From an uncultured Drancourtella sp. (lineage in GTDB: Bacteria > Bacillota > Clostridia > Lachnospirales > Lachnospiraceae), in assembly GCA_937880845.1 (NCBI GenBank), contig CALFLL010000012.1:1-64000 (forward strand): a DNA stretch of 64,000 nt. Direction: 5' to 3'. The notes below the pieces were generated by a model. It worked only from the letters and a program-made list of their open reading frames with translations, was not told where the DNA came from and made no database searches. The translations under genes were made by a program, and so were the position numbers. Positions 32,725 through 42,582 of the stretch are shown one piece after another. Every line of letters starts with the position of its first letter. Positions within the stretch are counted from its first letter, which is position 1.

Positions 32725-34887
32725 ATGAAGAAAAAAACCGGAATCGTAAGCCTTCTTCTCACCGTTCTTTTGATCGGTGTACTTGGGTTTGCGACAATTG
32801 TCGGATTCGGAAGCGAACATACCGGTGCCATGAAGAATATCAAACTCGGACTGGATCTGGCCGGTGGTGTCAGCATTACTTATAAAGTAAAGGATGATAA
32901 CCCGACAAAAGAAGAAATGAGTGATACGGTCTACAAGCTTCAGAAGCGTGTAGACGGATACAGTACAGAAGCAACGGTTTATCAGGAAGGAAACGACCGT
33001 ATCAGCATTGAGATACCAGGGGTATCCGATGCCAATGCAATCCTCGAAGAACTTGGAAAACCGGGTTCCCTGGAATTTCAGACAGAGGATGGAAAAACCA
33101 TCCTGACAGGAACCGACATTAAGTCAGCACAGGCAAAGAGCGGTCAGAACGAACAGACCGGTGCCAATGAATACATGGTGCAGCTGGACCTTAATAAAGA
33201 AGGCAAAAAGAAATTTGCAGATGCTACAAAGGAAAATGTAGGAAAGAGCATTTCCATTATTTATGATGATCAGGTAATCAGTTCCCCGATGGTAAAAGAA
33301 GCCATCACGGGAGGAACTGCTTATATTGACGGAATGGCTGATTTTGAAGAAGCAGAGCATTTGGCGTCCACCATCCGTATCGGTGGACTGAAACTGGAAC
33401 TGGAAGAATTAAACTCCCAGGTCGTAGGTGCACAGCTTGGTGAAGAAGCAATCGCAACAAGTCTGAAAGCAGGTGCCATCGGACTTGCCATCATCTTTAT
33501 CTTTATGTGTATCGTATATCTGCTTCCGGGACTTGCATCAAGCCTTGCACTTCTCATTTATACAGGACTGATGCTTGTTCTTTTAAATGCATTTGATCTT
33601 ACACTGACTCTGCCTGGTATTGCAGGTATCATTCTTTCGATTGGTATGGCAGTAGATGCAAATGTTATTATCTTTGCCCGTGTAAGAGAAGAACTGATCC
33701 GGGGAAAGAGCGTGAAGACATCATTAAAGACAGGATTCCAAAAAGCCCTGTCCGCCATCGTGGACGGTAACGTGACAACTCTGATCGCAGCTTTGGTCCT
33801 TGGACTTATGGGAACAGGAAGTGTTAAGGGATTTGCACAGACACTGGCACTTGGTATCGTGGTTTCCATGTTTACGGCACTTGTGATCACAAGAATGATC
33901 GTTTTTGCATTTTACGGAATCGGAATCCGTGATCAGAAGTTCTATGCAAAAGTAAAAGAACCGCATAAATCCATCAACTTCCTCGGAAAGAAGAAAGTGT
34001 TTTTTGCCGCTTCCCTTGCGGTTATCCTGCTTGGAGCGGCAGTTATGGGAGCGAATGGGGCAAGAGGAAAAGGAATGTTTGAGTACAGCCTGGAATTTAA
34101 GGGAGGTACTTCTACAAACGTGACATTTAATGAAGATTATTCCCTGAAAGAACTGGATTCCAAAGTGGTTCCTGTCGTAGAAGACGTGACGGGAGATAAG
34201 GAAGTACAGATTCAGAAAGTGCGTGACACAAATCAGGTGATCATCAAGACAAAGACGCTGAATCTTGATACACGTGAGAAGCTGAATCAGGCAATGGTAG
34301 ACAAGTTTAAAGTAGATGATTCCAAGATCACATACAATAACATCAGTTCTACTATCAGTTCCGAAATGCGTCAGGATGCAGTGATTGCAGTGATCATTGC
34401 AGCAATCTGTATGCTGCTTTATATCTGGCTTCGCTTCAAAGATATCCGATTTGCCACAAGTGCGGTTACAGCACTGCTTCACGATGTACTGGTGGTACTT
34501 GCTTTCTACGCTGTGGCAAGGATTGGTGTGGGCAATACGTTTATCGCATGTATGCTTACGATTGTCGGATACTCCATTAATGCAACGATTGTTATTTTCG
34601 ACCGTATCAGAGAAGAGCTGAAGACAAGAAAGAGAAAAGATTCTCTGGAAGAGATTGTCAACAGAAGTATCACTTTGACATTGACAAGAAGTATCTATAC
34701 TTCTCTTACCACATTTGTCATGGTATTTGTACTCTTTATCATGGGAGTAAGTTCCATCCGTGAATTTGCACTTCCTCTGATGGTTGGTATCGTGTGTGGT
34801 GCATACTCTTCTGTATGTATTACAGGTGCCCTCTGGTATATCATGAAGACAAAGATCGGTAAGAATAAAGAAAACGTGAACGCATAA
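32725..34887 (+). CDS. secDF: Protein translocase subunit SecDF (fused)
   Basis: A 720-aa membrane protein uniting SecD and SecF, which use the ion gradient to finish Sec-dependent export. The SecD half has the D-L-A-G-G-V near residue 44, an external domain, and six C-terminal helices with the G-M-A-V-D-A-N-V-I-I-F signature near residue 306-316. The SecF half begins near residue 415 and has F-K-G-G-T near 455 and G-Y-S-I-N-A-T-I-V-I-F-D-R near 612-624. It follows scfB by 19 bp. Confidence 0.94.
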   Translation: MKKKTGIVSLLLTVLLIGVLGFATIVGFGSEHTGAMKNIKLGLDLAGGVSITYKVKDDNPTKEEMSDTVYKLQKRVDGYSTEATVYQEGNDRISIEIPGVSDANAILEELGKPGSLEFQTEDGKTILTGTDIKSAQAKSGQNEQTGANEYMVQLDLNKEGKKKFADATKENVGKSISIIYDDQVISSPMVKEAITGGTAYIDGMADFEEAEHLASTIRIGGLKLELEELNSQVVGAQLGEEAIATSLKAGAIGLAIIFIFMCIVYLLPGLASSLALLIYTGLMLVLLNAFDLTLTLPGIAGIILSIGMAVDANVIIFARVREELIRGKSVKTSLKTGFQKALSAIVDGNVTTLIAALVLGLMGTGSVKGFAQTLALGIVVSMFTALVITRMIVFAFYGIGIRDQKFYAKVKEPHKSINFLGKKKVFFAASLAVILLGAAVMGANGARGKGMFEYSLEFKGGTSTNVTFNEDYSLKELDSKVVPVVEDVTGDKEVQIQKVRDTNQVIIKTKTLNLDTREKLNQAMVDKFKVDDSKITYNNISSTISSEMRQDAVIAVIIAAICMLLYIWLRFKDIRFATSAVTALLHDVLVVLAFYAVARIGVGNTFIACMLTIVGYSINATIVIFDRIREELKTRKRKDSLEEIVNRSITLTLTRSIYTSLTTFVMVFVLFIMGVSSIREFALPLMVGIVCGAYSSVCITGALWYIMKTKIGKNKENVNA

Positions 34888-34962
34888 CAGAAAATAAACA
34901 GAAAAAGGATGTGGCAGGATGAGTGATCTTGCGGCATCCTTTGCTTTTTGGAGGAACAAGAG

Positions 34963-36726
34963 ATGAAGAACTGGGTACTTGTGCGAAAAGGCGGGAATTT
35001 TACAGAATTGGGAGCACGCTTTCATATCCATCCAAGAACGGCGGCTCTTATAAGGAACAGGGATATTGTAGGGGAAGAGGCTTTTGAAAGGTATTTAAAT
35101 GGCACCATTGCGGATCTGTATGATGGAATGCTGATGAAAGACATGGATAAAGCCATCGAACTTCTTAAAGAAAAAATCACGGAAAAACAGAGTATACGAA
35201 TCATCGGAGATTACGACATTGACGGTGTCAATGCAACCTATATCCTTCTGGAAGGACTTGGGGGACTGGGAGCAGAGGTGGACTATGATATTCCGGACCG
35301 GATAAAAGACGGATATGGCCTGAATAAGGAACTGATCGACCGGGCACTGGATGACGGAATCGATACGATTCTCACCTGTGATAACGGAATTGCGGCAAAA
35401 GATGAGATTGCCTACGGAAAAAGCATGGGAATGGCCGTAATCGTGACAGACCACCATGAGGTGCCGTATGAGGAAAGAGAAGACGGAAGCAGGCATTATC
35501 TTCTTCCACCGGCGGATGCGGTAGTGGATATCAAGCAGGAGGACTGCCCTTACCCGTTTAAAGGACTTTGCGGAGCGGCTGTTGCCTATAAACTGATTGA
35601 AGCTCTTTACAATGCCATGGGAAGAGATCCGGAAGATATGGATTATCTCATGGAAAATGTAGCGATTGCCACAGTTGGTGACGTTATGGATTTGACGGAT
35701 GAAAACCGTATTTTTGTAAAACAGGGACTTGAAATGATGAAAAGGACAAAAAATCCGGGACTTGCAGCACTGATGGAATGTACGGGAGTGGAGAAAGAAA
35801 GACTTTCTTCCTATCATATCGGATTTGTCATCGGTCCGTGTATCAATGCGGGAGGACGGCTTGACACGGCAAAACGTGCTATGGAACTTCTCCGTGCAAA
35901 GACAAAAAAAGATGCAGATGTACTTGCGGGAGATTTGAAAGCCCTGAACGACAGCAGAAAAGATTTAACGGAACAGGCGGTAAAAGAAGCCGTTGTGCAA
36001 GTGGAAACAACCGGGTTAAAGGAAGAAAAGGTTCTGGTCATTTATCTGCCGCAGTGTCACGAAAGCCTGGCCGGTATCGTAGCGGGAAGAATACGGGAAC
36101 GATATTATAAACCGGTATTTGTCCTGACAAAAGCCGAGGAAGGAATCAAAGGATCGGGAAGATCCATCGAAGCCTATCATATGTACGAAGAACTGACAAA
36201 ATGCAGACACCTTCTGACGAAGTTTGGAGGACACAAGCTGGCGGCCGGGTTGTCGCTTCCGGAAGAAAATCTGATGGAACTGAGGATTGAATTGAACCGG
36301 AATACGACTATGACAAAGGAAGATATGACGGAAAAAGTGTCGATTGACATGCAGCTTCCGTTTGGGGAGATCACAGAGGAACTGATTGGAGAACTTTCCC
36401 TTCTGGAACCGTTTGGAAAAGGAAATCCCAAACCGATTTTCGCAGAGAGGAAGCTTTGCTTTCAAAAGGCACGGATTTTGGGGAAGAATAAAAATGTGCT
36501 GAAATTTGACGTTTTTGACCAGAGGGGATGCTACATGGAAGCGATGTATTTTGGAAATCCGGACGAATTTTTTGCATTTTTGGGAACAAAGTACGGAACT
36601 ACCTCAAAAGAACGGATTTTAAGCGGAAACGGAGAAGGATTTTTGATGGATATCACGTATTATCCGGATATCAATGAATATATGGGACGAAAAAATATTC
36701 AGATTATCATAAAGGATTACAGATAG
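34963..36726 (+). CDS. recJ: RecJ-like DHH single-stranded DNA exonuclease
   Basis: A 587-aa DHH/DHHA1 protein. Manganese-binding motifs are D-Y-D-I-D-G near residues 83-88, D-N-G near 140 and D-H-H near 163-165. DHHA1 shows as G-S-G-R-S-I near 400 and F-G-G-H-x-x-A-A-G near 420, followed by an OB-like C-terminal domain. It would degrade single-stranded DNA 5' to 3' in repair. It is shorter than many RecJ proteins, lacking the long C-terminal extension of Bacillus. The ATG at 34963 follows TGGAGGA; a TTG at 34948 overlaps that site and is rejected. Confidence 0.88.
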   Translation: MKNWVLVRKGGNFTELGARFHIHPRTAALIRNRDIVGEEAFERYLNGTIADLYDGMLMKDMDKAIELLKEKITEKQSIRIIGDYDIDGVNATYILLEGLGGLGAEVDYDIPDRIKDGYGLNKELIDRALDDGIDTILTCDNGIAAKDEIAYGKSMGMAVIVTDHHEVPYEEREDGSRHYLLPPADAVVDIKQEDCPYPFKGLCGAAVAYKLIEALYNAMGRDPEDMDYLMENVAIATVGDVMDLTDENRIFVKQGLEMMKRTKNPGLAALMECTGVEKERLSSYHIGFVIGPCINAGGRLDTAKRAMELLRAKTKKDADVLAGDLKALNDSRKDLTEQAVKEAVVQVETTGLKEEKVLVIYLPQCHESLAGIVAGRIRERYYKPVFVLTKAEEGIKGSGRSIEAYHMYEELTKCRHLLTKFGGHKLAAGLSLPEENLMELRIELNRNTTMTKEDMTEKVSIDMQLPFGEITEELIGELSLLEPFGKGNPKPIFAERKLCFQKARILGKNKNVLKFDVFDQRGCYMEAMYFGNPDEFFAFLGTKYGTTSKERILSGNGEGFLMDITYYPDINEYMGRKNIQIIIKDYR

Positions 36727-36745
36727 TATGAAGTATGAGAATGAT

Positions 36746-36774
36746 TTGAAAATTCTGTGAAATAATGATATACT
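36746..36774 (+). promoter_or_regulatory. Promoter of relA
   Basis: TTGAAA (36746-36751), 17-bp spacer, TATACT (36769-36774) in the 116-bp gap after recJ. Confidence 0.7.
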
Positions 36775-36842
36775 AAAAGATATCCCAAAAAATTTATAGG
36801 GGAAACATATTTCACACAGAAGCAAAAAAGGAGGGGAATGAT

Positions 36843-39161
36843 ATGGCAGGAGAAATCAGACCGGAAGAAGTGACAACGGAAGTACGACAAGGGTTTCGGA
36901 TAGTAGACGGTCATGCCGTGAAAGAACCTGCTGATTATCAGGACCCGGAAGAATTGTTTCAATATCTGATCAGACATATTCATAAATATCACCCGTCAGC
37001 CGATGTTTCCATGATTGAGAAGGCATATCGTTTGGCAAAAGAACATCACAAAGACCAGGTCAGAAAGTCAGGTGAGCCTTATATCATACATCCACTTTGG
37101 GTAGGCATCATACTGGCACAGCTTGAGATGGATAAAGAAACGATTGCGGCTGGGATCCTGCATGATGTGGTGGAAGACACCGATATGACAAGGGAAGATG
37201 TGGCAAGAGAGTTTGGTGACGAGGTAGCCCTTCTGGTGGATGGCGTCACGAAATTGGGGCAGCTGTCTTATTCTGCAGACAAACTGGAGGTACAGGCAGA
37301 GAATTTAAGAAAGATGTTCCTTGCGATGGCAAAAGATATCCGTGTCATCATCATTAAACTTGCCGACCGTCTTCACAATATGCGTACTTTGCAGTTTATG
37401 AGACCGGAGAAGCAGAAAGAAAAGGCAAAAGAAACAATGGATATCTATTCACCCATTGCACAGAGACTTGGTATTTCCAAGCTGAAGATCGAGCTTGACG
37501 ATCTGGCGTTAAAATATCTGCATCCGGAAGTGTTCTATGACCTTGTGCAGCAGATTAATGAAAGAAAGACCGAAAGAGAAGAGTTTGTTTCCCAGATTGT
37601 AAAAGAAGTGTCTGATCATATGGAGAATGCTCATATCAAAGCCGAGGTCAACGGACGTGTGAAACATTTCTTCAGCATTTATAAAAAGATGGTTAATCAG
37701 GATAAGACGGTAGACCAGATTTATGACCTTTTTGCGGTGCGTATCATTGTTGATACGGTACAGGACTGTTATGCGGCTCTCGGAGTGATCCATGAGATGT
37801 ATACGCCGGTACCGGGACGGTTTAAAGATTATATCGCCATGCCGAAGCCAAATATGTACCAGTCGCTCCATACGACGCTGATGAGTTCTATCGGACAGCC
37901 GTTTGAGATCCAGATCCGTACAAAGGAGATGCACAGAACGGCTGAATATGGTATCGCCGCTCACTGGAAATATAAGGAATCCAATGACGGAAAGAAGAAT
38001 ATCAAGACACAGGAAGAGGAGAAGCTAAGCTGGCTTCGTCAGATTCTGGACTGGCAGAGGGATATGTCTGATAACAAGGAATTCTTGGATCTTTTAAAAG
38101 GAGATCTTGATTTGTTTGCGGAGGATGTATACTGCTTTACACCAAACGGAGATTTAAAGACCCTTCCAAACGGTTCCACACCGATCGATTTTGCCTATGC
38201 CATCCACAGTGCGGTAGGAAACAAGATGGTAGGAGTAAGGGTCAACGGAAAACTTGTAAAGGTAGATTATCAGATACAAAACGGAGACCGTATTGAGATT
38301 TTGACTTCCCAGAATTCCAAGGGACCAAGCCGTGACTGGCTTAACATTGTTAAGAGCACACAGGCAAAAAACAAGATTAACCAGTGGTTTAAGAAAGAAT
38401 TTAAAGAAGAAAATATCATCCGCGGAAAGGAAATGCTCATTGCCTACTGCAGAGCCAAAGGCTTTAATCAGGAAAATATCATGAAGCCGAAATACGAACA
38501 GGAGGTACAGCAAAAATATGGATTCCGTGACTGGGATTCCGTTCTTGCGGCTGTCGGACACGGCGGATTGAAGGAAGGACAGATCGTCAACAGACTGGTA
38601 GAGGAATATGGCAAAGAGCACAGACAGGAAGTGACCGATGAGGCAGTTCTGGAAAAAGTAGCGGAAGCATCCAAAAACGTAGTCCACATATCAAAGTCAA
38701 AGAGTGGCATTGTCGTAAAAGGAATCGACGATATGGCAGTCCGTTTTTCCAGATGCTGTAATCCGCTTCCGGGTGATGAAATCGTGGGATTTGTCACAAG
38801 AGGAAGAGGGCTTACCATTCATCGGACGGATTGTGTCAATGTTCTCCATCTGACAGAACGGGAACGGGCAAGACTGATTCCGGTAGAATGGGAAGCAGAT
38901 GCATCAGAAGTATCAGACGGAAAGTATTTTGCAGAGGTCAAGATGTATGTGGAAGACCGTGCAGGTATGTTAATGGAAATCTCAAAAGTCTTTACAGAAC
39001 GTGAGATCGACATCAAGACCATGAACGTCCGCACAAGCAAGAAAGGCATTGCTACAGTGGAGATGGGATTTGTTGTATGCGGCAAGGCAGAAATGACAAA
39101 ACTGATCGAAAAGCTACGTCAGCTTGAAAATGTCATTGATATAGAAAGAACAACAGGTTAA
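36843..39161 (+). CDS. relA: Bifunctional (p)ppGpp synthetase/hydrolase
   Basis: A 772-aa Rel/SpoT-family stringent-response enzyme. The HD hydrolase domain has H-P-L-W near residue 82 and H-D-V-V-E-D-T near 108-114. The synthetase domain has R-F-K-D-Y-I-A-x-P-K-x-N-x-Y-Q-S-L-H-T near 325-343. TGS, helical, zinc-finger (R-C-C-N-P-L-P-G-D near 637) and ACT domains follow. Conserved HD residues indicate that both activities are kept, as in single-Rel Firmicutes. Confidence 0.96.
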   Translation: MAGEIRPEEVTTEVRQGFRIVDGHAVKEPADYQDPEELFQYLIRHIHKYHPSADVSMIEKAYRLAKEHHKDQVRKSGEPYIIHPLWVGIILAQLEMDKETIAAGILHDVVEDTDMTREDVAREFGDEVALLVDGVTKLGQLSYSADKLEVQAENLRKMFLAMAKDIRVIIIKLADRLHNMRTLQFMRPEKQKEKAKETMDIYSPIAQRLGISKLKIELDDLALKYLHPEVFYDLVQQINERKTEREEFVSQIVKEVSDHMENAHIKAEVNGRVKHFFSIYKKMVNQDKTVDQIYDLFAVRIIVDTVQDCYAALGVIHEMYTPVPGRFKDYIAMPKPNMYQSLHTTLMSSIGQPFEIQIRTKEMHRTAEYGIAAHWKYKESNDGKKNIKTQEEEKLSWLRQILDWQRDMSDNKEFLDLLKGDLDLFAEDVYCFTPNGDLKTLPNGSTPIDFAYAIHSAVGNKMVGVRVNGKLVKVDYQIQNGDRIEILTSQNSKGPSRDWLNIVKSTQAKNKINQWFKKEFKEENIIRGKEMLIAYCRAKGFNQENIMKPKYEQEVQQKYGFRDWDSVLAAVGHGGLKEGQIVNRLVEEYGKEHRQEVTDEAVLEKVAEASKNVVHISKSKSGIVVKGIDDMAVRFSRCCNPLPGDEIVGFVTRGRGLTIHRTDCVNVLHLTERERARLIPVEWEADASEVSDGKYFAEVKMYVEDRAGMLMEISKVFTEREIDIKTMNVRTSKKGIATVEMGFVVCGKAEMTKLIEKLRQLENVIDIERTTG

Positions 39162-39181
39162 GAGCAGAAAGAGGATAGAAA

Positions 39182-39811
39182 ATGGAGATTCAGACATTTA
39201 TAACAGGGATCATCGGTACGAATACGTATCTTGTGATCAACGAACAGACAAAAGAGGCGGTTTTGATCGATCCGGCGGCATGTCCAAAGAAATTGATGGA
39301 ATATATCGGAGAACATCAGATTGAAGTGAAAGGAATCCTTCTGACACATGGACATTTCGACCATATAATGGGAATCAGTGATTTTCATAAAGTATATAAA
39401 GACGTTCCGGTTTACGCAGGAAAACTGGAAGAACCGCTTTTAAACGATGCACACTGGAATCAGTCCGACATTTATACAAAAGGATATGTATTTTCCGATG
39501 CCGTTTATGTGGAAGACGGAGCGGTGATCCATCTGGCAGGATATGACTTCAAGGTATTTTTCACACCGGGACATACGCCGGGCGGTGTATGCTATTACGT
39601 GGAGTCGGAGGGAATTTTATTCAGCGGCGACACTCTGTTTTGTAATTCCGTAGGACGTACGGATTTCCAGGGGGGAAGTATGTCTGATCTTGTACGGGGG
39701 ATCAAGGAAAAGCTGATGCCGCTTCCGGATGAAACCAAGGTTCTGCCGGGACATATGGATGCTACCCTGATCGGCCATGAAAGAAAATATAATCCATATT
39801 TAATGAAATAA
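39182..39811 (+). CDS. MBL-fold hydrolase, glyoxalase II-like
   Basis: A 209-aa metallo-beta-lactamase-fold protein. Metal ligands are T-H-G-H-F-D-H near residues 58-64, T-P-G-H-T-P-G-G near 130, G-D-T-L-F near 155 and L-P-G-H near 190. It resembles the YqgX/glyoxalase II-like group that hydrolyses thioesters; the substrate is not known. It sits between relA and hemZ. Confidence 0.88.
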   Translation: MEIQTFITGIIGTNTYLVINEQTKEAVLIDPAACPKKLMEYIGEHQIEVKGILLTHGHFDHIMGISDFHKVYKDVPVYAGKLEEPLLNDAHWNQSDIYTKGYVFSDAVYVEDGAVIHLAGYDFKVFFTPGHTPGGVCYYVESEGILFSGDTLFCNSVGRTDFQGGSMSDLVRGIKEKLMPLPDETKVLPGHMDATLIGHERKYNPYLMK

Positions 39812-39826
39812 TGTACGGGAGTAATT

Positions 39827-41293
39827 ATGATAGAGTTAACATGTAATGATACCTTATATACATATGATGCGTATCATCTGTTAAAGGCATTTTATCCGGA
39901 GGAAGAAATCAAACAAGAGGTAAACAAAGAACAAGAGTCACAAATCCTGATAAAAACAGGATGTGATTCTTGTTTTTGTGTCCATCTGGTACAAGATTCG
40001 GATGAGAGCAGACAGATGGAGCGGGGAGAAAGAAAACACAGGGTCATCCACGAACTGTATAAAGAACTTTCACGCCGGACCGGCATCCGTCAGCCGTGGG
40101 GGAGCCTTACCGGTGTGCGGCCGACAAAGATGTTCATGCAGAAGCTGGAAGAAAGGATTCCGGAAGAACAAATCCTGGATTGGATCAAAAGAGAACACTT
40201 CGTGACAGAAGAAAAGGCATGTCTTGGACTTGATATCGCGAAGCGGGAAAAGGAGCTGTTGTCAAAGCTTGATTATGAAAACGGTTACAGCCTGTATATA
40301 GGTATTCCGTTTTGCCCTACTACCTGTTCTTATTGTTCTTTTACCTCTTATCCAATCGAACAGTGGAAGGACCGGACAGATCAGTATCTGGACGCTCTTT
40401 GCAAAGAATTAAGTTATATCGGAACGGTATCAAAAGGAAAGAAGTTAAATACCATCTATCTTGGCGGAGGAACCCCTACTTCCCTGGAAGCCGAACAGCT
40501 GGACAGACTGCTTGCCCATATGGAAGAAACCTTTTCCTATGAACATCTGTTGGAACTTACGGTAGAGGCAGGGAGACCGGACAGCATTACAAAAGAAAAA
40601 CTGGAAGTGCTGAAACGCCATGGAATTGACCGGATTTCCGTCAATCCTCAGACCATGCAGCAAAAAACACTGGATTTGGTAGGAAGGCGTCATACGGTAG
40701 AAGATGTGGTACGGACCTTTCAACTTGCAAGAGAAACAGGGTTTACCAATATCAACATGGATCTTATCGCAGGCCTTCCGGGAGAAACGCCGGAAGATAT
40801 GGAAGATACATTAAGACAGATCAAAGAACTGCATCCGGACAGCCTGACAGTCCATGCCCTTGCGGTAAAGCGGGCATCCAGACTTCGCCAGGAGCAGAGG
40901 ACGGGAGAAGGATTCCACGGACACGAACTGTCTGCCCGGGATCTGACAAAAATGATTGATGCGTCATATCACTGTGCCGGGGAAATGGGACTTGTTCCTT
41001 ATTATCTGTACCGCCAGAAAAATATGGCAGGCAATTTTGAAAATGTAGGGTATGCAGAGGTTGACAAAGCAGGAATATACAATATACTAATTATGGAGGA
41101 AAAACAGTCCATCATAGCGGCAGGAGCAGGTGCTTCTACGAAGGTGGTCCTTCCGAAAGAAGTTATGATGCCGGGCAGCAAAAGCGGAAAGATGACAAAA
41201 CTTATCCGCATCGAAAATGTGAAGAATGTAGACGAATATATTGCCCGGATTGATGAGATGATAGAACGAAAAGGAGAGTGGCTATGGCATTAA
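39827..41293 (+). CDS. hemZ: HemZ-type coproporphyrinogen III oxidase-like radical SAM protein
   Basis: A 488-aa radical SAM protein of the oxygen-independent coproporphyrinogen dehydrogenase group. The iron-sulfur motif C-P-T-T-C-S-Y-C is near residues 164-171. G-G-G-T-P-T-S near 214 and the V-E-A-G-R-P-D-S-I segment near 246 (Ala-Gly where HemN has Glu-Ala variants) are typical of HemZ. A novel-looking N-terminal domain of about 150 residues is also typical. In anaerobes the true reaction is uncertain and heme genes are not nearby. It overlaps hisS by 10 bp. Confidence 0.88.
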   Translation: MIELTCNDTLYTYDAYHLLKAFYPEEEIKQEVNKEQESQILIKTGCDSCFCVHLVQDSDESRQMERGERKHRVIHELYKELSRRTGIRQPWGSLTGVRPTKMFMQKLEERIPEEQILDWIKREHFVTEEKACLGLDIAKREKELLSKLDYENGYSLYIGIPFCPTTCSYCSFTSYPIEQWKDRTDQYLDALCKELSYIGTVSKGKKLNTIYLGGGTPTSLEAEQLDRLLAHMEETFSYEHLLELTVEAGRPDSITKEKLEVLKRHGIDRISVNPQTMQQKTLDLVGRRHTVEDVVRTFQLARETGFTNINMDLIAGLPGETPEDMEDTLRQIKELHPDSLTVHALAVKRASRLRQEQRTGEGFHGHELSARDLTKMIDASYHCAGEMGLVPYYLYRQKNMAGNFENVGYAEVDKAGIYNILIMEEKQSIIAAGAGASTKVVLPKEVMMPGSKSGKMTKLIRIENVKNVDEYIARIDEMIERKGEWLWH

Positions 41294-42555
41294 AGAAAAA
41301 ACCAGTAACCGGAATGAAGGACATGCTTCCAAGAGAAATGGAAATCCGAGATTACGTAATCCAGTTGATTAAAGATACTTACCGCACATTTGGGTTTTCC
41401 GCAATGGAAACACCGTGCGTTGAACATATTGAAAACCTCTTAAGCAAACAGGGAGGAGAAAACGAGCAGCTTATTTTTAAGATTTTAAAGCGTGGAGCAA
41501 AGCTGAACCTGGAAACGGCAACATGCGAGGCAGATCTGGTGGACGGAGGGCTGCGTTATGATTTGACCCTTCCCCTTTCCAGATATTATGCAAACCATGC
41601 AAACGAGCTTCCGTCTCCGTTTAAGGCATTACAGATCGGCAATGTGTGGAGAGCGGACCGCCCACAGAGAGGACGTTTCCGTCAGTTCATGCAGTGTGAT
41701 ATCGATATCCTGGGAGAGGCATCCAATCTGGCTGAAATCGAGCTGATCCTTGCCACAAGCACACTCCTTGGAAAACTTGATTTTAAAAATTTCACCATCC
41801 GTATCAACGACAGAAGAATCTTAAAAGCAATGGCCGCATATAGCGGATTTGCGGAAGAAAACTTCGATGAAGTCTTCATTATCCTGGACAAGATGGATAA
41901 GATCGGATTGGAAGGTGTAGAAGCAGAATTAAAAGAAGCAGGATACAAAGAAGAAAGCGTAGATACATACCTTTCCTTATTTAAAGAAGTGACAAATGAC
42001 GTTTCCGGTATCGCTTATCTGAAAGAGAAACTGGGAGATTTTCTGGAAACAGATGTGGCGGATGGTCTGGGTATGATCATTTCCAGTGTAGAAACGGCAA
42101 AAGAAGCAGAGTTTCGGATGAGCTTTGACCCGACCCTTGTAAGAGGTATGTCCTACTACACAGGAACCATCTTTGAGATTTCCATGGATGAATTCGGAGG
42201 TTCCGTAGGAGGAGGAGGACGTTACGACAAGATGATCGGCAAATTCACGGGACAGGATACACCGGCATGTGGATTTTCCATCGGATTTGAACGTATCGTC
42301 ATGCTGCTTTTGGAAAGCGGATACGAGGTACCGACAAAGAAAGAAAAGAAAGCTTTTCTCATTGAAAAAGGAATGCCAGAAGAAGGCATCATCAAAATAC
42401 TGGAACTGGCAAAAGAAGCCCGTGCAGAAGGAAAACAGGTATCCATTTCCAATATGAAGAAAAATAAGAAATTCCAGAAAGAACAGCTTGCACAGGAAGG
42501 TTACACAGATGTGACCGAATGTTTCGTAAGAGAGTTCGCCGGGAAAGAAGAATAA
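41284..42555 (+). CDS. hisS: Histidyl-tRNA synthetase
   Basis: A 423-aa class II synthetase. Motif 1 is near residues 50-60, motif 2 has F-R-Q-F-M-Q-C-D-I-D near 132, the His-A signature R-G-M-S-Y-Y-T-G is near 285, and motif 3 G-F-S-I-G-F-E-R near 333. A C-terminal anticodon-binding domain follows. The ATG at 41284 has AAGGAG seven bases upstream; the GTG at 41278 is too close to that site. No T-box precedes it. Confidence 0.94.
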   Translation: MALKKKPVTGMKDMLPREMEIRDYVIQLIKDTYRTFGFSAMETPCVEHIENLLSKQGGENEQLIFKILKRGAKLNLETATCEADLVDGGLRYDLTLPLSRYYANHANELPSPFKALQIGNVWRADRPQRGRFRQFMQCDIDILGEASNLAEIELILATSTLLGKLDFKNFTIRINDRRILKAMAAYSGFAEENFDEVFIILDKMDKIGLEGVEAELKEAGYKEESVDTYLSLFKEVTNDVSGIAYLKEKLGDFLETDVADGLGMIISSVETAKEAEFRMSFDPTLVRGMSYYTGTIFEISMDEFGGSVGGGGRYDKMIGKFTGQDTPACGFSIGFERIVMLLLESGYEVPTKKEKKAFLIEKGMPEEGIIKILELAKEARAEGKQVSISNMKKNKKFQKEQLAQEGYTDVTECFVREFAGKEE

Positions 42556-42582
42556 ATCAGACACATAGTGGAGGAAAATAAA

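Noticed and set aside
33724..35031. Long 435-codon open frame on the minus strand opposite secDF
   Set aside because: It is the shadow of secDF codon bias, rich in Cys, His and Lys, with no ribosome-binding site or recognisable domain.
41230..41300. T-box or other leader ahead of hisS
   Set aside because: hisS overlaps hemZ by 10 bp, leaving no leader; no T-box sequence is visible.
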